Notes: generated by a model from the letters alone, not told the origin. A stretch of DNA of 64,000 nt from an uncultured Jannaschia sp. (GCF_947494025.1 NZ_CANLTQ010000005.1:1-64000), one strand, 5' to 3'. Positions 17,472-27,281 are shown, counted from the first letter of the stretch. Program-made: numbers and translations.

Positions 17472-18359
17472 ATGACAGAACTCCCCGGCTCCCGGCATAG
17501 CGCGTTCCAGGTCCTCTCCGGGATGCTTTCGCTGCCCGCGGGCGCGCGGGTCGGCATCGGGCCGGGCCTCGCCGCGCTCGTGCTCGTGGCCATCGTGGTC
17601 GCGTCGATCTGCGCACCGCTCTACGTGCCCCACGATCCGCTGGCGATGGACGCGATGGCCCGTCTGCGGCCGCCGTCGTCGGAGCATCTCCTCGGCACCG
17701 ACCCCTACGGGCGCGACATCTTCAGCCGCGTGATGACGGGCGGACGGGTATCGCTCCTGATCGGCGTCGGGGCGGCGATCGTGTCCGTGACGGTTGGTCT
17801 CGCCATCGGCCTCGTCGCGGGCTTCTTCCGGACCGTGGACGGGATCGTCATGCGGATCATGGACAGCCTGATGGCGATCCCCGCGATCCTTCTGGCCATC
17901 GCGCTGGTGGCGCTGAACGGGCCGTCGCTCGGCTCGGTCATCATCGCCATCACGGTCCCCGAGGTGCCGCGCGTCGTCCGCCTCGTCCGGTCGGTCGTCC
18001 TTTCGGCGCGCGAGGAACCCTACGTGGAGGCCGCCATCGCGCTCGGCTCGTCCATGCCCAAGATCCTGTTGCAGCACCTGATGCCCAACACGCTGGCGCC
18101 CCTCATCGTGCAGGGGACCTATATCTGCGCCTCGGCGATCCTGATCGAGGCGATCCTGTCCTTTCTCGGCGCGGGCGTGTCCACCGAGATTCCGACCTGG
18201 GGGAACATCATGGCCGAGGGGCGCAGCTATTTCCAGATCAAGCCGGGGCTGATCTTCTGGCCGGGACTGCTCCTGTCGCTGTGCATCCTGTGCATCAATC
18301 TCCTCGGCGATACCGCGCGCGATCTTCTCGATCCCCGCATGAAGAAGCGCGAGGGCTGA
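17472..18359 (+). CDS. Peptide-type ABC transporter permease, DppC-like
   Basis: A 295-residue permease of the OppC/DppC type: PSSEHLLGTDPYGRDIFSRV is the diagnostic N-terminal segment, and REEPYVEAAIALGSSMPKIL is the ATPase-contacting EAA loop. FLGAGVSTEIPTWGNIM and the terminal DTARDLLDPRMK complete the match. It pairs with the preceding DppB-like subunit; 1 nt separates it from the ATPase gene. Confidence 0.94.
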   Translation: MTELPGSRHSAFQVLSGMLSLPAGARVGIGPGLAALVLVAIVVASICAPLYVPHDPLAMDAMARLRPPSSEHLLGTDPYGRDIFSRVMTGGRVSLLIGVGAAIVSVTVGLAIGLVAGFFRTVDGIVMRIMDSLMAIPAILLAIALVALNGPSLGSVIIAITVPEVPRVVRLVRSVVLSAREEPYVEAAIALGSSMPKILLQHLMPNTLAPLIVQGTYICASAILIEAILSFLGAGVSTEIPTWGNIMAEGRSYFQIKPGLIFWPGLLLSLCILCINLLGDTARDLLDPRMKKREG

Positions 18360-18360
18360 G

Positions 18361-20043
18361 ATGAAGTTCAAGTCGCGCGACCTGTCCGCCGCCAGACGCA
18401 TCCTCAAGATCCGCGACCTGCGGGTCGGCCTGTCCGGACGGCCGGACGCCGAGCCGGTGCTCGACGGGATCGACCTCGACATCCATGCGGGCGAGACCCA
18501 TTGCCTCGTGGGCGAGAGCGGATCGGGAAAGTCCGTCACCTCGCTCGCCACGATGGGGCTTCTGCCCAAGGACGCGCTCGAGGTGCAGGGCGGGCAGATC
18601 GACCTCGAAGGTTTCGAGATCACCAGCGCCACGCCGCAGCAGATGCGCCGCCTCCGCGCCCAGCGGATCGCGATGATCTTCCAGGAGCCGATGACGGCGC
18701 TGAACCCCGTGCTGCGGGTGGGAGAACAGATCGAGGAGGTGCTCGCCATGCACACCGATCTGTCTCAATCCGACGCGAAGGCGCGCACGCTCGACATCAT
18801 GGAACAGGTCCACCTGCCGGACGTGGACCGGATCTACGCGGCCTTTCCGCATCAATTGTCGGGCGGGCAGCGGCAGCGGATCATGATCGCCATGGCGCTG
18901 GTGCTCGACCCCGACCTCCTGATCGCGGACGAGCCGACCACCGCGCTCGACGTCACCACGCAACTCCAGATCCTGAAGCTCATCGAGGAGATGCAGGAGC
19001 GTCACGGCACGGCCGTCCTGTTCATCACCCACGACATGGGCGTCGTCGCCGAGATCGCCGATACCGTGAGCGTGATGCAGAAGGGGCGGATCGTCGAACG
19101 CGCGCCGATCCGGACGCTGCTCACCGCACCGAAGGAGGAATACACCCGCAAGCTCCTGACCGCGGTGCCGAACCTCGCCCCCCGCGCCGGGCGCGCCGCG
19201 CCGGACGCGGCGGCGGTGCTCCGCGTCGAGGGGCTGGAGATGACCTATGGCGGGGGCTGGTTCCGAACGGCCGGGGGCGTGCGGGCCGCGCAGGACGTGA
19301 CCTTCGACATCGCCCCCGGCCGCACGCTCGGCATCGTCGGCGAAAGCGGCTCGGGCAAGTCCACCGTGGCCCGCTGCATCATGCGGCTGATCGATCCGAC
19401 AGGCGGCGAGGTGGTCGTGGCCGGAACGGAGATCGCGCAAATGTCGCGGCGCCAGCTCGGGCCGCATCGCAAGCACTTCCAGATCGTCTTCCAGGATCCG
19501 TATCGATCCCTCAATCCGCGCTGGACCGTGGCGCGCTCGCTTTGCGAGGGGCCGATCAATTTCGGCACCCCCAAGGCCGAGGCGATGGCGCGCGCGGCCG
19601 AGTTGCTGGAACTCGTGGAATTGCCGCGCGACGCGATGACGCGCTATCCGCACCAGTTCTCGGGCGGGCAGCGCCAGCGCATCGCCATCGCCCGCGCCGT
19701 GGCCATGCAGCCCGACCTCCTCGTCGCGGACGAGGCCGTCTCGGCGCTCGACGTCAGCGTGCAGGCGCAGGTGCTCGGCCTTCTGGAGGATGTACAGAAG
19801 AGGTTCGGCATCGCCATGCTCTTCATCACGCACGACCTGCGCGTCGCGGCGCAGATCTGCGACGACGTCGTCGTGATGCAGAAGGGCCGGGTCGTCGAGC
19901 AGGGCGCGGCGACGGACGTCCTGACGAACCCGAGGCATTCCTACACCCGGAGCCTGATCGAGGCGGCGCCCGGCCGGAACTGGGACTTCGCGAATTTCCG
20001 CGCCCTCGGGGGCGCACAAGCAGAACAGGGAACCACCGCATGA
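18361..20043 (+). CDS. Fused dual-domain ABC ATPase (DppD-DppF type)
   Basis: A 560-residue cytoplasmic ATPase that joins the two nucleotide-binding subunits of oligopeptide importers in one chain. Each half has its own GESGSGKS Walker A, signature ([15 protein letters not shown] and [15 protein letters not shown]) and Walker B ([13 protein letters not shown] and [13 protein letters not shown]), plus the oligopeptide ATPase C-terminal segments with LLTAVP and SLIEAAPG. Both sites look catalytically competent. The stop overlaps the next gene (ATGA). Confidence 0.94.
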   Translation: MKFKSRDLSAARRILKIRDLRVGLSGRPDAEPVLDGIDLDIHAGETHCLVGESGSGKSVTSLATMGLLPKDALEVQGGQIDLEGFEITSATPQQMRRLRAQRIAMIFQEPMTALNPVLRVGEQIEEVLAMHTDLSQSDAKARTLDIMEQVHLPDVDRIYAAFPHQLSGGQRQRIMIAMALVLDPDLLIADEPTTALDVTTQLQILKLIEEMQERHGTAVLFITHDMGVVAEIADTVSVMQKGRIVERAPIRTLLTAPKEEYTRKLLTAVPNLAPRAGRAAPDAAAVLRVEGLEMTYGGGWFRTAGGVRAAQDVTFDIAPGRTLGIVGESGSGKSTVARCIMRLIDPTGGEVVVAGTEIAQMSRRQLGPHRKHFQIVFQDPYRSLNPRWTVARSLCEGPINFGTPKAEAMARAAELLELVELPRDAMTRYPHQFSGGQRQRIAIARAVAMQPDLLVADEAVSALDVSVQAQVLGLLEDVQKRFGIAMLFITHDLRVAAQICDDVVVMQKGRVVEQGAATDVLTNPRHSYTRSLIEAAPGRNWDFANFRALGGAQAEQGTTA

Positions 20044-21218
20044 GCCTCGTCTCGCAGATCGAAGCCTTCACCGAAGACCTCACCGCGATCCGGCAGGATT
20101 TCCACGCCCACCCGGAGCTGGGCTTCGAGGAGCGCCGCACCGCCGGCATCGTCGCCGCGAAGCTGCGCGAGTTCGGCGTCGACGAGGTGCACGAGGGAAT
20201 CGGCGGCACCGGCGTCATCGGCCTCGTCCGGGGGGCGGGCGGCGGCAACCGTCGCGTCGGGCTGCGCGCCGACATGGACGCCCTGCCGATCCAGGAGGTG
20301 TCCGGCGTGCCCTACAGCTCGACCAATCCCGGACGGATGCATGCCTGCGGCCACGACGGACACACGACGATGCTTCTGGGCGCGGCGCGCTATCTGGCGG
20401 AGACGCGGAACTTCGACGGCACCGTCGTGCTGATCTTCCAGCCCGCGGAGGAAGGTCTGGGCGGCGCGCGCCGGATGCTGGCCGAGGGCCTTTTCGAACG
20501 GTTCCCCTGCGACGAGATCTACGGGATGCACAACGATCCGGGCGCCGATCCGGGCGTGGTCACGGTGACGCCGGGACCGGCGATGGCCGGCGCCGCCTTC
20601 TTCGACATCGTCGTGAAGGGCTGCGGCAGCCACGCCGCCATGCCGCACCAGTCCAAGGATCCCATCGTGATCGGCACCGCGCTGGTGCAGCAATTGCAAA
20701 GCGTGGTCAGCCGCAACACGCCGCCGACGAAGCCGGTCGTGCTGTCGGTGACGACGTTCAACGCGGGATCCGCCTACAACGTCGTGCCCGGGAGCGCGAC
20801 GATCACGGGCACGATCCGCTACTTCCACGACGACGTGATCGCGATCGCCGAGACGCGCATGCGCGAGCTCTGCGCGGGTCTGGCCCAGGCCTACGGTGTC
20901 GAGATCACGGTGGAGCTGCGCAACGTCTTCGACGTGCTCCTGAACGACGCCGACCTGTCGGACGCCTATGTCGCCGCCGCCGCGGACGTGGTCGGAGACG
21001 GCGCACGGATCAGCGATAGCCAGATGACCGGGTCGGAGGACTTCGCCGACATGCTCAAGGTCGTGCCGGGCGCCTATTGCCGGGTGGGGCATGCCGGCTC
21101 GGTGCCGCTGCACAATCCGGCCTTCGTGCTCGACGACGCGATCCTTCCGGTGGGCGCCGCCGTCTATGCGCGCATCGTGGAGACGCGCCTGCCCGCCGGC
21201 GGCCCCGCCGCGAGCTGA
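20040..21218 (+). CDS. M20-family amidohydrolase (hippurate hydrolase/IAA-amino acid hydrolase type)
   Basis: A 392-residue two-domain zinc hydrolase. Metal-site motifs are RADMDALP, the Cys/His element HACGHDGHT and the catalytic PAEEGLGGARRML, with the dimerisation (lid) domain around KGCGSHAAMPHQSKDPI. This subfamily cleaves N-acyl amino acids and related amides. No signal peptide, hence cytoplasmic. Overlap with the ATPase gene places it in the import operon, so it probably acts on the imported substrate. Confidence 0.92.
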   Translation: MSLVSQIEAFTEDLTAIRQDFHAHPELGFEERRTAGIVAAKLREFGVDEVHEGIGGTGVIGLVRGAGGGNRRVGLRADMDALPIQEVSGVPYSSTNPGRMHACGHDGHTTMLLGAARYLAETRNFDGTVVLIFQPAEEGLGGARRMLAEGLFERFPCDEIYGMHNDPGADPGVVTVTPGPAMAGAAFFDIVVKGCGSHAAMPHQSKDPIVIGTALVQQLQSVVSRNTPPTKPVVLSVTTFNAGSAYNVVPGSATITGTIRYFHDDVIAIAETRMRELCAGLAQAYGVEITVELRNVFDVLLNDADLSDAYVAAAADVVGDGARISDSQMTGSEDFADMLKVVPGAYCRVGHAGSVPLHNPAFVLDDAILPVGAAVYARIVETRLPAGGPAAS

Positions 21219-21285
21219 CCCTACGACCGAACCACAATCCCCCCGGTCGGCGCGTCGCGCGGTCGGGGCGCGAGGAGCCCCCCTA

Positions 21286-22425
21286 ATGACGAACCCGCTC
21301 GACCTGCCCTTCGACACCGACGAGATGCTCGCGGGGCTGAAACCCTGGATCGAGACCGAAAGCCCGACCTTCGACGCGGCGGCGGTCAACCGGATGATGG
21401 ATCTGGTGCAGCACGACCTGGCCACGCTGGGCGCGCGGGCCGAACGCATCCCGGGCCGCATGGACCTCGGCGACAGCGTGCGGGCCGCGATGCCGCATCC
21501 CCGGGCCGGACAGGGCGGGATCCTGCTGCTCGGCCATCTCGACACCGTGCATCCGCTCGGCACGCTGGACGCCCTGCCGTTCCGCCGCGACGGCGAGCTT
21601 TGCTACGGGCCGGGCCTTATGGACATGAAGGGCGGCAACTACGTCTATCTCGACGCGCTCCGCAAACTTCTGGCCGCAGGGGTTGAGACCCCGCTTCCGG
21701 TCACGGTCCTCTTCACGCCCGACGAGGAGATCGGCACGCCGTCCACCCGCGAGCTGATCGAGGCGGAGGCGAGGCGGCACCGATACGTGCTGGTGCCCGA
21801 ACCGGCCCGGCCCGACGGCGGCGCGGTGATCGGCCGCTACGCCATCGCGCGGTTCGACCTCCAGACCCGCGGCAGGCCGAGCCATGCGGGCTGGCAATTG
21901 TCGAAGGGGCGTTCGGCCATCGCGCGGATGGCCCGGGCCGTGAGCGAGATCGAGGGCATGACGACCGAGGATTGCACCTTTTCCATCGGCGTCTTCCACA
22001 GCGGCAAATGGGTGAACTGCGTGTCCTCGGTCTGCGACGCGGAGGTCCTGACAATGGCCAAGACGCAGGAGCTTCTGGACGAGGGCGTGGACCGGATGCT
22101 CGCCCTCGGCGAGACCGGCGGCGACGTGGTGCTGGAGGTGCGCCGCGGCGTCACGCGTCCGGTCTGGGCGCCGGACCAGCCCGGCACGATGGCGATGCTC
22201 TCGCTCGCGCAGGAGATCGCCGGCGAGATCGGGTTCGAGATCAGCGGCGCCTCCGCGGGCGGCGGCTCGGACGGGAACTTCACCGGCGCCCTGGGGATCC
22301 CGACGCTGGACTCCATCGGGGTGCGGGGCGCGGATCTCCATACCCTCAACGAGCATATCGCCGTCGACAGCCTCGTGGAGCGCGCCCGGCTCGCCGCGGC
22401 ACTTTTTTGCCGGCTGGAGGCATGA
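21286..22425 (+). CDS. M20-family peptidase (carboxypeptidase G2/glutamate carboxypeptidase type)
   Basis: A 379-residue zinc exopeptidase distinct from the preceding M20 protein. Motifs are LLGHLDTVHPLG, YGPGLMDMKGG with bridging Asp, FTPDEEIGTPSTRE carrying the catalytic Glu and RGRPSHAGW in the lid domain. Carboxypeptidase G2 relatives release C-terminal glutamate or other amino acids. The ATG at 21286 follows GAGGAG; the 67-nt gap upstream is the largest inside this operon. Cytoplasmic. Confidence 0.9.
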   Translation: MTNPLDLPFDTDEMLAGLKPWIETESPTFDAAAVNRMMDLVQHDLATLGARAERIPGRMDLGDSVRAAMPHPRAGQGGILLLGHLDTVHPLGTLDALPFRRDGELCYGPGLMDMKGGNYVYLDALRKLLAAGVETPLPVTVLFTPDEEIGTPSTRELIEAEARRHRYVLVPEPARPDGGAVIGRYAIARFDLQTRGRPSHAGWQLSKGRSAIARMARAVSEIEGMTTEDCTFSIGVFHSGKWVNCVSSVCDAEVLTMAKTQELLDEGVDRMLALGETGGDVVLEVRRGVTRPVWAPDQPGTMAMLSLAQEIAGEIGFEISGASAGGGSDGNFTGALGIPTLDSIGVRGADLHTLNEHIAVDSLVERARLAAALFCRLEA

Positions 22426-24011
22426 TGTCCGACGCGCTTTCCGGAACGATGCAGATCCGCAAGCATGTGGTGAAGACCTCGCGCGGCGTCGTGGCCTCGC
22501 AGCACCGGCAGGCGGCCGAGGCGGGCGCCGAAATCCTGCGGGCGGGCGGCGATGCGGTGGATGCCGCCGTCGCCTGCGGTTTCGTCTGCGGCGTGCTGGA
22601 ACCCTGGATGTCCGGGCCCGCAGGCGGCGGCGCGGCGATGCACTGGCGCGCCGATACGGGCGAGGCCAACGCGCTGAACTTCGGCATGCGCGCGCCGGCG
22701 GCCCTTCGGGTCGAGGACTTTCCGCTGTCCGGGGAGGGCGTGGCCGACGACCTGTTCCCCTGGGACCGCGTCGTGGACGATCGCAATGTGCGGGGCGCGC
22801 GGGCTGTCGCGGTCCCGGCGATGGTGGACGGGCTCGAGGCGGCCCACCGGCGTTGGGGGCGCATGCCCTGGGCGGAGCTTCTGCAGCCGGCGGTCGATCA
22901 CGCGCGGCGCGGAATGGCGGTCGACTGGTACGCTGCGCTCATCATCGCGAGCGCGACGCGCGACCTCGCCCGGGATCCGGACGCCGCGGCGATGTTCCTC
23001 GCGGACGGCCTGTGGCCACGCCCCTTCTCCTGGACGGGACTGGGCGAGGACCGGATCGACATGTCCCGCATGGTCGACAGCCTGGAGACGCTCGCGCGCG
23101 AGGGGGCGGCGGCGATGCACGGGGGCGACCTTGGCGCCGCGATGGCCGCGGACGTGGCCGACAAGGGCGGATATCTGTCGCGCGAGGATCTCGCCTCCAA
23201 TCGCGCGCGCTTCGAGGCGGCGCTCTCCGTGCCGTATCGCGACGCCGTGTTCCATGTGATGCCGGGCCTGACCGCCGGTCCGACCTTCGCTAGGGCGATG
23301 ACGCATCTGGGGACGGCGTCGTTCGGCGACCCCGACGCGGCGTTTCCCGCCTATGCCGAGGCGCTCGCCGTCGCCTATCGCGAACGCCTCGACCGCATGG
23401 GCCACGACGGCGAGGTCCCGGCCGCGCCCGGCTCCACCACGCATTTCTCGGTCGTCGATCGCGACGGCAACATGGTCGCCCAGACACAGACGCTCCTGTC
23501 GCTCTTCGGGGCGCGGATCGTCTCGCCCTCGACGGGGTTCCTGCTCAACAACGGGATCATGTGGTTCGACCCGGCGCATGGCCGGCCGAACTCGCTCGGC
23601 CCGGACAAGCCCTGCCTGATGAACGTGTGCCCCGCGCTCGGCCAGTCCGGCGGCAGACGGTTCGCGCTCGGCGCGTCGGGCGGGCGCAAGATCGTGTCCG
23701 CGGTGGTGCAGCTCGCCTCGTCGCTCGCCGATTTCGGGATGGATCTCGGCGAGGCCTTCGCACGGCCCCGGATCGACGTGTCCGGCGGGGATCGGATCGT
23801 GGCGGACGACGCGCTGCCCGACACGGTGAAGCGGCACCTCGCGGCGGTGGCGCCGGTGACGCCGGCCCGGCGGTCGCTGCTGCCCTACCCGTTCGCCTGC
23901 CCGGCCGGCGTTCTCGACGACGGCACGACGCGCTTCGGCGCGACCGAGACCTTCACCGCCTGGGGCGACGCGGTGGCCGAAGGGGAACCGGCAGAGGAGG
24001 GAACGCCATGA
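22425..24011 (+). CDS. Gamma-glutamyltransferase/hydrolase family protein, no signal peptide
   Basis: A 528-residue Ntn-hydrolase of the GGT family. The autoprocessing and catalytic Thr is Thr338 in GSTTHFSVVDRDGN, which would split the protein into chains of roughly 337 and 190 residues. The expected glycine-rich N-terminal part (GGDAVDAAVACGF, GPAGGG) is present and the oxyanion segment reads ASGGRKI. Classical GGTs are exported; here no signal peptide is visible, so a cytoplasmic role on imported gamma-glutamyl or similar amides is inferred. Two adjacent ATGs (22422, 22425) are possible; the second has better spacing from GGAGG. The stop overlaps the amidase start. Confidence 0.88.
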   Translation: MSDALSGTMQIRKHVVKTSRGVVASQHRQAAEAGAEILRAGGDAVDAAVACGFVCGVLEPWMSGPAGGGAAMHWRADTGEANALNFGMRAPAALRVEDFPLSGEGVADDLFPWDRVVDDRNVRGARAVAVPAMVDGLEAAHRRWGRMPWAELLQPAVDHARRGMAVDWYAALIIASATRDLARDPDAAAMFLADGLWPRPFSWTGLGEDRIDMSRMVDSLETLAREGAAAMHGGDLGAAMAADVADKGGYLSREDLASNRARFEAALSVPYRDAVFHVMPGLTAGPTFARAMTHLGTASFGDPDAAFPAYAEALAVAYRERLDRMGHDGEVPAAPGSTTHFSVVDRDGNMVAQTQTLLSLFGARIVSPSTGFLLNNGIMWFDPAHGRPNSLGPDKPCLMNVCPALGQSGGRRFALGASGGRKIVSAVVQLASSLADFGMDLGEAFARPRIDVSGGDRIVADDALPDTVKRHLAAVAPVTPARRSLLPYPFACPAGVLDDGTTRFGATETFTAWGDAVAEGEPAEEGTP

Positions 24012-25510
24012 GCGACGCGACGGACCCCGCCGATCTGGGCGCGCGGGCGGCACGCCGTTTGATCGCGCGCCGGCAGCTTTCGGCCTTGGAGCTGGCGCAG
24101 GCCTGCATCGCGCGGATCGAACGTCTGGACCATGCCGTGAACGCGATCGTCGCCCGCGATTTCGACGGGCTGCTGGCGGGGGCGCGGGCCGCCGATGCGG
24201 ACGTCGCGGCGGGTCGCGCCCTCGGCCCCCTGCACGGGCTGCCTGTGGCGATCAAGGACATGAACGACGTCGCGGGCCTTCCGACGACCTATGGCTCCGA
24301 GATCTTCCGCGACAACGTTCCCGGTTGCGACGATGCGCTCGTCGCCGGCCTGAGATCCGCCGGGGCCCTGCCGCTCGGCAAGACGAACAATCCCGAATGG
24401 AGCGCCGGGGCCAATACCTGCAACCGCGTCTACGGCACCACGGCGAACCCCTACGACGTCACCCGATCCTGCGGCGGCTCCTCCGGGGGGTCGGCCGTCG
24501 CGCTCGCCTGCGGCTACGCGCCGCTTGCCTCGGGGTCGGACCTCGGCGGGTCGCTGCGCACACCGGCGGCCTATTGCGGCGTGGTCGGGTTCCGCCCGAG
24601 CTTCGGCGTCGTGCCGGGCCCGACCCGGGCGACCGCGCTCCTTCCGCAATCGACCGCGGGCCCGATGGCGCGAGACGTGGGCGATTGCGCGCTGATGCTG
24701 TCGGTGATGGCTGCACCGCACCGCGACGATCCGTTCACCGCGACCGTGGGCGGCCGCGCCGCGTGGAACCCGGCGGATTTCGCGCGCCTCGCCCCCTGCG
24801 ACACCGGATCGCTGCGGGTCGCATGGACCGAGGATTTCGGGTTCGCTCCGGTGGAGAGCGCCACGCGCGAGACTTTTCGACGCGTCCTCGCCCGACTCGC
24901 GCCGGCCTTTTCCACGTTCGAGGCGCGCAGCCCCGATTGCGCCGATGCCGACCGGATCTTCGCCGTTCTCAGGGCGGTCATGTTCCTTGCCACCCATGCG
25001 CCCCATGTCGACGCGACGCCGCATCTCGTCGGGCCCAACGTGACCGACAACGTCGCCGAGGGCCGAAGCTACAGCGCCGAGGATGTGGCGGGCGCGCTTC
25101 TGGCGCAGGGCGCCTATCACCGGCGCTGGCAGGGCTTCTTCGATACCTGCGACCTGCTGATCTCGCCGGCGGTCACCGTGCAGCCCCGCGACTGGCACGA
25201 GCTTTATCCGACCGCCATCGACGGTCGGCCGACCCAAAGCTACTACCATTGGCTCGGTCTGGCCTACGCCTCCACGATTCCGGGCCATCCGTCGATCGTG
25301 TTGCCCTGCGGCCACGACGAGAGGGGGCTGCCCTTCGGCATCCAGCTCGTGGGTCCGCGACACGGAGATGCGGCGCTCCTGGCCGCCGCCGCCGAACTCG
25401 AGCGGATCATCGCGGGCGACAGCGAACTGGCGCCGCACCGGCCCGATCTGGACGCGCTCGCCGGGTCTCCCCCGCTCGAAAGGACGGAGGGGTTCGTACC
25501 GGCGAACTGA
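24008..25510 (+). CDS. Amidase signature family protein
   Basis: A 500-residue cytoplasmic amidase with the Ser-cisSer-Lys triad: Lys83 in HGLPVAIKDMNDV, Ser158 in CGGSSGGSAVALA and nucleophile Ser182 in GSDLGGSLRTPAAYCG. The family hydrolyses amides, carbamates and N-carbamoyl or aryl-amides. It overlaps the gamma-glutamyltransferase homologue (ATGA) and ends the nine-gene operon. Substrate is not predictable. Confidence 0.93.
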   Translation: MSDATDPADLGARAARRLIARRQLSALELAQACIARIERLDHAVNAIVARDFDGLLAGARAADADVAAGRALGPLHGLPVAIKDMNDVAGLPTTYGSEIFRDNVPGCDDALVAGLRSAGALPLGKTNNPEWSAGANTCNRVYGTTANPYDVTRSCGGSSGGSAVALACGYAPLASGSDLGGSLRTPAAYCGVVGFRPSFGVVPGPTRATALLPQSTAGPMARDVGDCALMLSVMAAPHRDDPFTATVGGRAAWNPADFARLAPCDTGSLRVAWTEDFGFAPVESATRETFRRVLARLAPAFSTFEARSPDCADADRIFAVLRAVMFLATHAPHVDATPHLVGPNVTDNVAEGRSYSAEDVAGALLAQGAYHRRWQGFFDTCDLLISPAVTVQPRDWHELYPTAIDGRPTQSYYHWLGLAYASTIPGHPSIVLPCGHDERGLPFGIQLVGPRHGDAALLAAAAELERIIAGDSELAPHRPDLDALAGSPPLERTEGFVPAN

Positions 25511-25687
25511 TGGGCGGCCATTGCGATCGCCGCCCTGCCCTGGATCGTCCCGCCGCTGTTCTTCAGGCTGACCTCGGCCTTTTCGCGCTACGGCGAGATC
25601 GAGGTTTCGGCCACGGCGGGCGACGCAGCCGCGTCGACCCCCCGGGCATCATCTCGGGCCCGGTCGGCAAGGGGCCTCGGGGCGCCC
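25511..25687. other. Intergenic stretch with an unassigned open frame
   Basis: Between the amidase and the convergent nuclease, a start-less forward frame reads AAIAIAALPWIVPPLFFRLT and continues into an Ala/Ser-rich tail. It could be the last membrane-like piece of a lost gene, but I recognise no family. No clear terminator is seen. Confidence 0.3.
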
Positions 25688-26590
25688 CTAGCGCGCGTCG
25701 AACCCGAGTAGCAGGCTGTTCGGCCCGTCCACGCGGTGGATGCCGGCGTCGGGAACGAACCGCGCCCGCTCCGCCATCGGATCGCTCGCGTCGAGGGCCG
25801 AGAAATCGAGCCCCGACAGGTCCGACAGGCGCGACAGGCGCACCTGATAGGCTCCGTAGCCCCCGAAGGCGAAGCCCGGCCGGACGAGGTCGTCGATAAG
25901 ATCGTCCTGTGCGAGAAGGTAGCCCGTCGCGGAGAGCCGCCCTGTGGCATCGTCCACGACCGCCGCGACCTTCCAGAAGGCCGCGGGAATGGCGACGCCG
26001 TCTGCGCCGTGTCGCGGATCGAGCGGTCGGTCGCTGTCGGCGAGGACCGGCCCGGTCAGGACCGACGCCCGGAGCCCCCGCGTCGTGACCGCGCGGAGAA
26101 TGTAATCCTCGAGTCCGAGCCAGTCGCGTTGGTTGAGGTCCGCATGCTGGGGCGCCGCGTTGGTGTAGTGGAACGTGTCCGCCTCGCCCCGCTCGGCCTC
26201 CGCCCGGGTCGCGCCCCAGCCGGCATCCTTGCGGCGGACCATATGCCCCCGGTCGAGCGGGTTGTCGCGGTAGAGTTCGTTGCCGATCTGGTGCTCCGGC
26301 GCGAGCCGCCCGTCGAGCCGCCATCGTCCGCGCCGGGGCAGGTCGAAGGCGCGCCCCCCGTCAACGTTGACGGCTGCCAGGATCGGCAGCCGGCGGGAGC
26401 GGGACTGCAGGATCGAGAAGTTCTGGTAGCGCAGCACCGCGTCAGACACCCCCGCGACGGGCGCGAGGTCGTCCGTACGGGGCCCGAGACCCGGGAAGTC
26501 CACCCGAAACGCCCCGTCGCCCAGGAACGCCGGGTCGTAGCCGCGACGATCCGCGAGGGCGTCGGGCGAGGTCGTGTCGAACGCGGTCAC
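25688..26590 (-). CDS. DNA/RNA non-specific endonuclease (NUC1/EndoG type)
   Basis: A 300-residue beta-beta-alpha-metal nuclease. The catalytic motif DRGHM (His116, preceded by NPL) and the metal-site region TNAAPQHADLNQ (Asn144, Asn153) match the Serratia-nuclease/EndoG family. YQNFSILQSRSRRLPILAAV and the later FWKVAAVVDD are typical flanking strands. The GTG start at 26590 yields no signal peptide and has no strong ribosome site, so the location of the enzyme is unclear. It stands alone between two convergent or divergent neighbours. Confidence 0.87.
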   Translation of the reverse strand: MTAFDTTSPDALADRRGYDPAFLGDGAFRVDFPGLGPRTDDLAPVAGVSDAVLRYQNFSILQSRSRRLPILAAVNVDGGRAFDLPRRGRWRLDGRLAPEHQIGNELYRDNPLDRGHMVRRKDAGWGATRAEAERGEADTFHYTNAAPQHADLNQRDWLGLEDYILRAVTTRGLRASVLTGPVLADSDRPLDPRHGADGVAIPAAFWKVAAVVDDATGRLSATGYLLAQDDLIDDLVRPGFAFGGYGAYQVRLSRLSDLSGLDFSALDASDPMAERARFVPDAGIHRVDGPNSLLLGFDAR

Positions 26591-26799
26591 GGGAGACGTA
26601 TATCGCGCATGACCGCCTCGTCACAGGGCCGATCCGACCCACGCATGGGGGTGTCGCTTCCCGCCCGTAGCGATATCTTCCCGGGCATGGCCGTGCGGGA
26701 ACGCGAAGAACCGAACGATCCGGGCGGCGCGACCGGACACCATGACCTTTCGCTCCGCCGGGCTACGTCCGACCGGTGTCATTAAGGGATCATCGCGTC

Positions 26800-27210
26800 A
26801 TGCGCTTCGCTCTCACGATTGTCTGCATGCTGACGACGGTGCCGGCCACCGCCGCGGATCTGACGATCCGGATCGGAAACCTCCGGTCGGACGAGGGCCA
26901 ACTTCTCGTGGCGATCTGCGACGAGGCGCAGTTCACCACGTCGGACTGCGTCCATATCGGGCGTGCCCCGGCCTCCGGCGGGGTCGTGACGATCCGCGAC
27001 GTGCCGCCGGGTATCTATGCGATCCAGGCGATCCACGACGAGAACGGCAACGGCACGCTCGACCGCCGGATGATGTTCATCCCGCTCGAGGGGATCGGCT
27101 TTTCCCGAAACGCCCGGATGCGTCGTGGCCCGCCCCGCTTCGCCGAAGCCGCGATCGAGATCCGGGGTGACGGCGTCGTGTCGTTCGATATGGAGTATTT
27201 CCAGGATTGA
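26800..27210 (+). CDS. DUF2141 family exported protein
   Basis: A 136-residue protein with a Sec signal peptide (MRFALTIVCMLTTVPATAA) and one DUF2141 domain: LRSDEGQLLVAICD, then IRDVPPGIYAIQAIHDENGNGTLD with a Ca2+-binding-like Asp/Asn loop, and IPLEGIGFSRNARMRRGPPRF. The fold is probably a small beta sandwich acting in the periplasm or outside; function unknown. The ATG at 26800 follows AAGGGA at 10 nt. Confidence 0.85.
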   Translation: MRFALTIVCMLTTVPATAADLTIRIGNLRSDEGQLLVAICDEAQFTTSDCVHIGRAPASGGVVTIRDVPPGIYAIQAIHDENGNGTLDRRMMFIPLEGIGFSRNARMRRGPPRFAEAAIEIRGDGVVSFDMEYFQD

Positions 27211-27281
27211 AACGCATCCGGGGACGCTGCGGACGCGTATGCCGCGCGGCTTTGGCTTCGACGGCGAACGGGGAGGGAACC

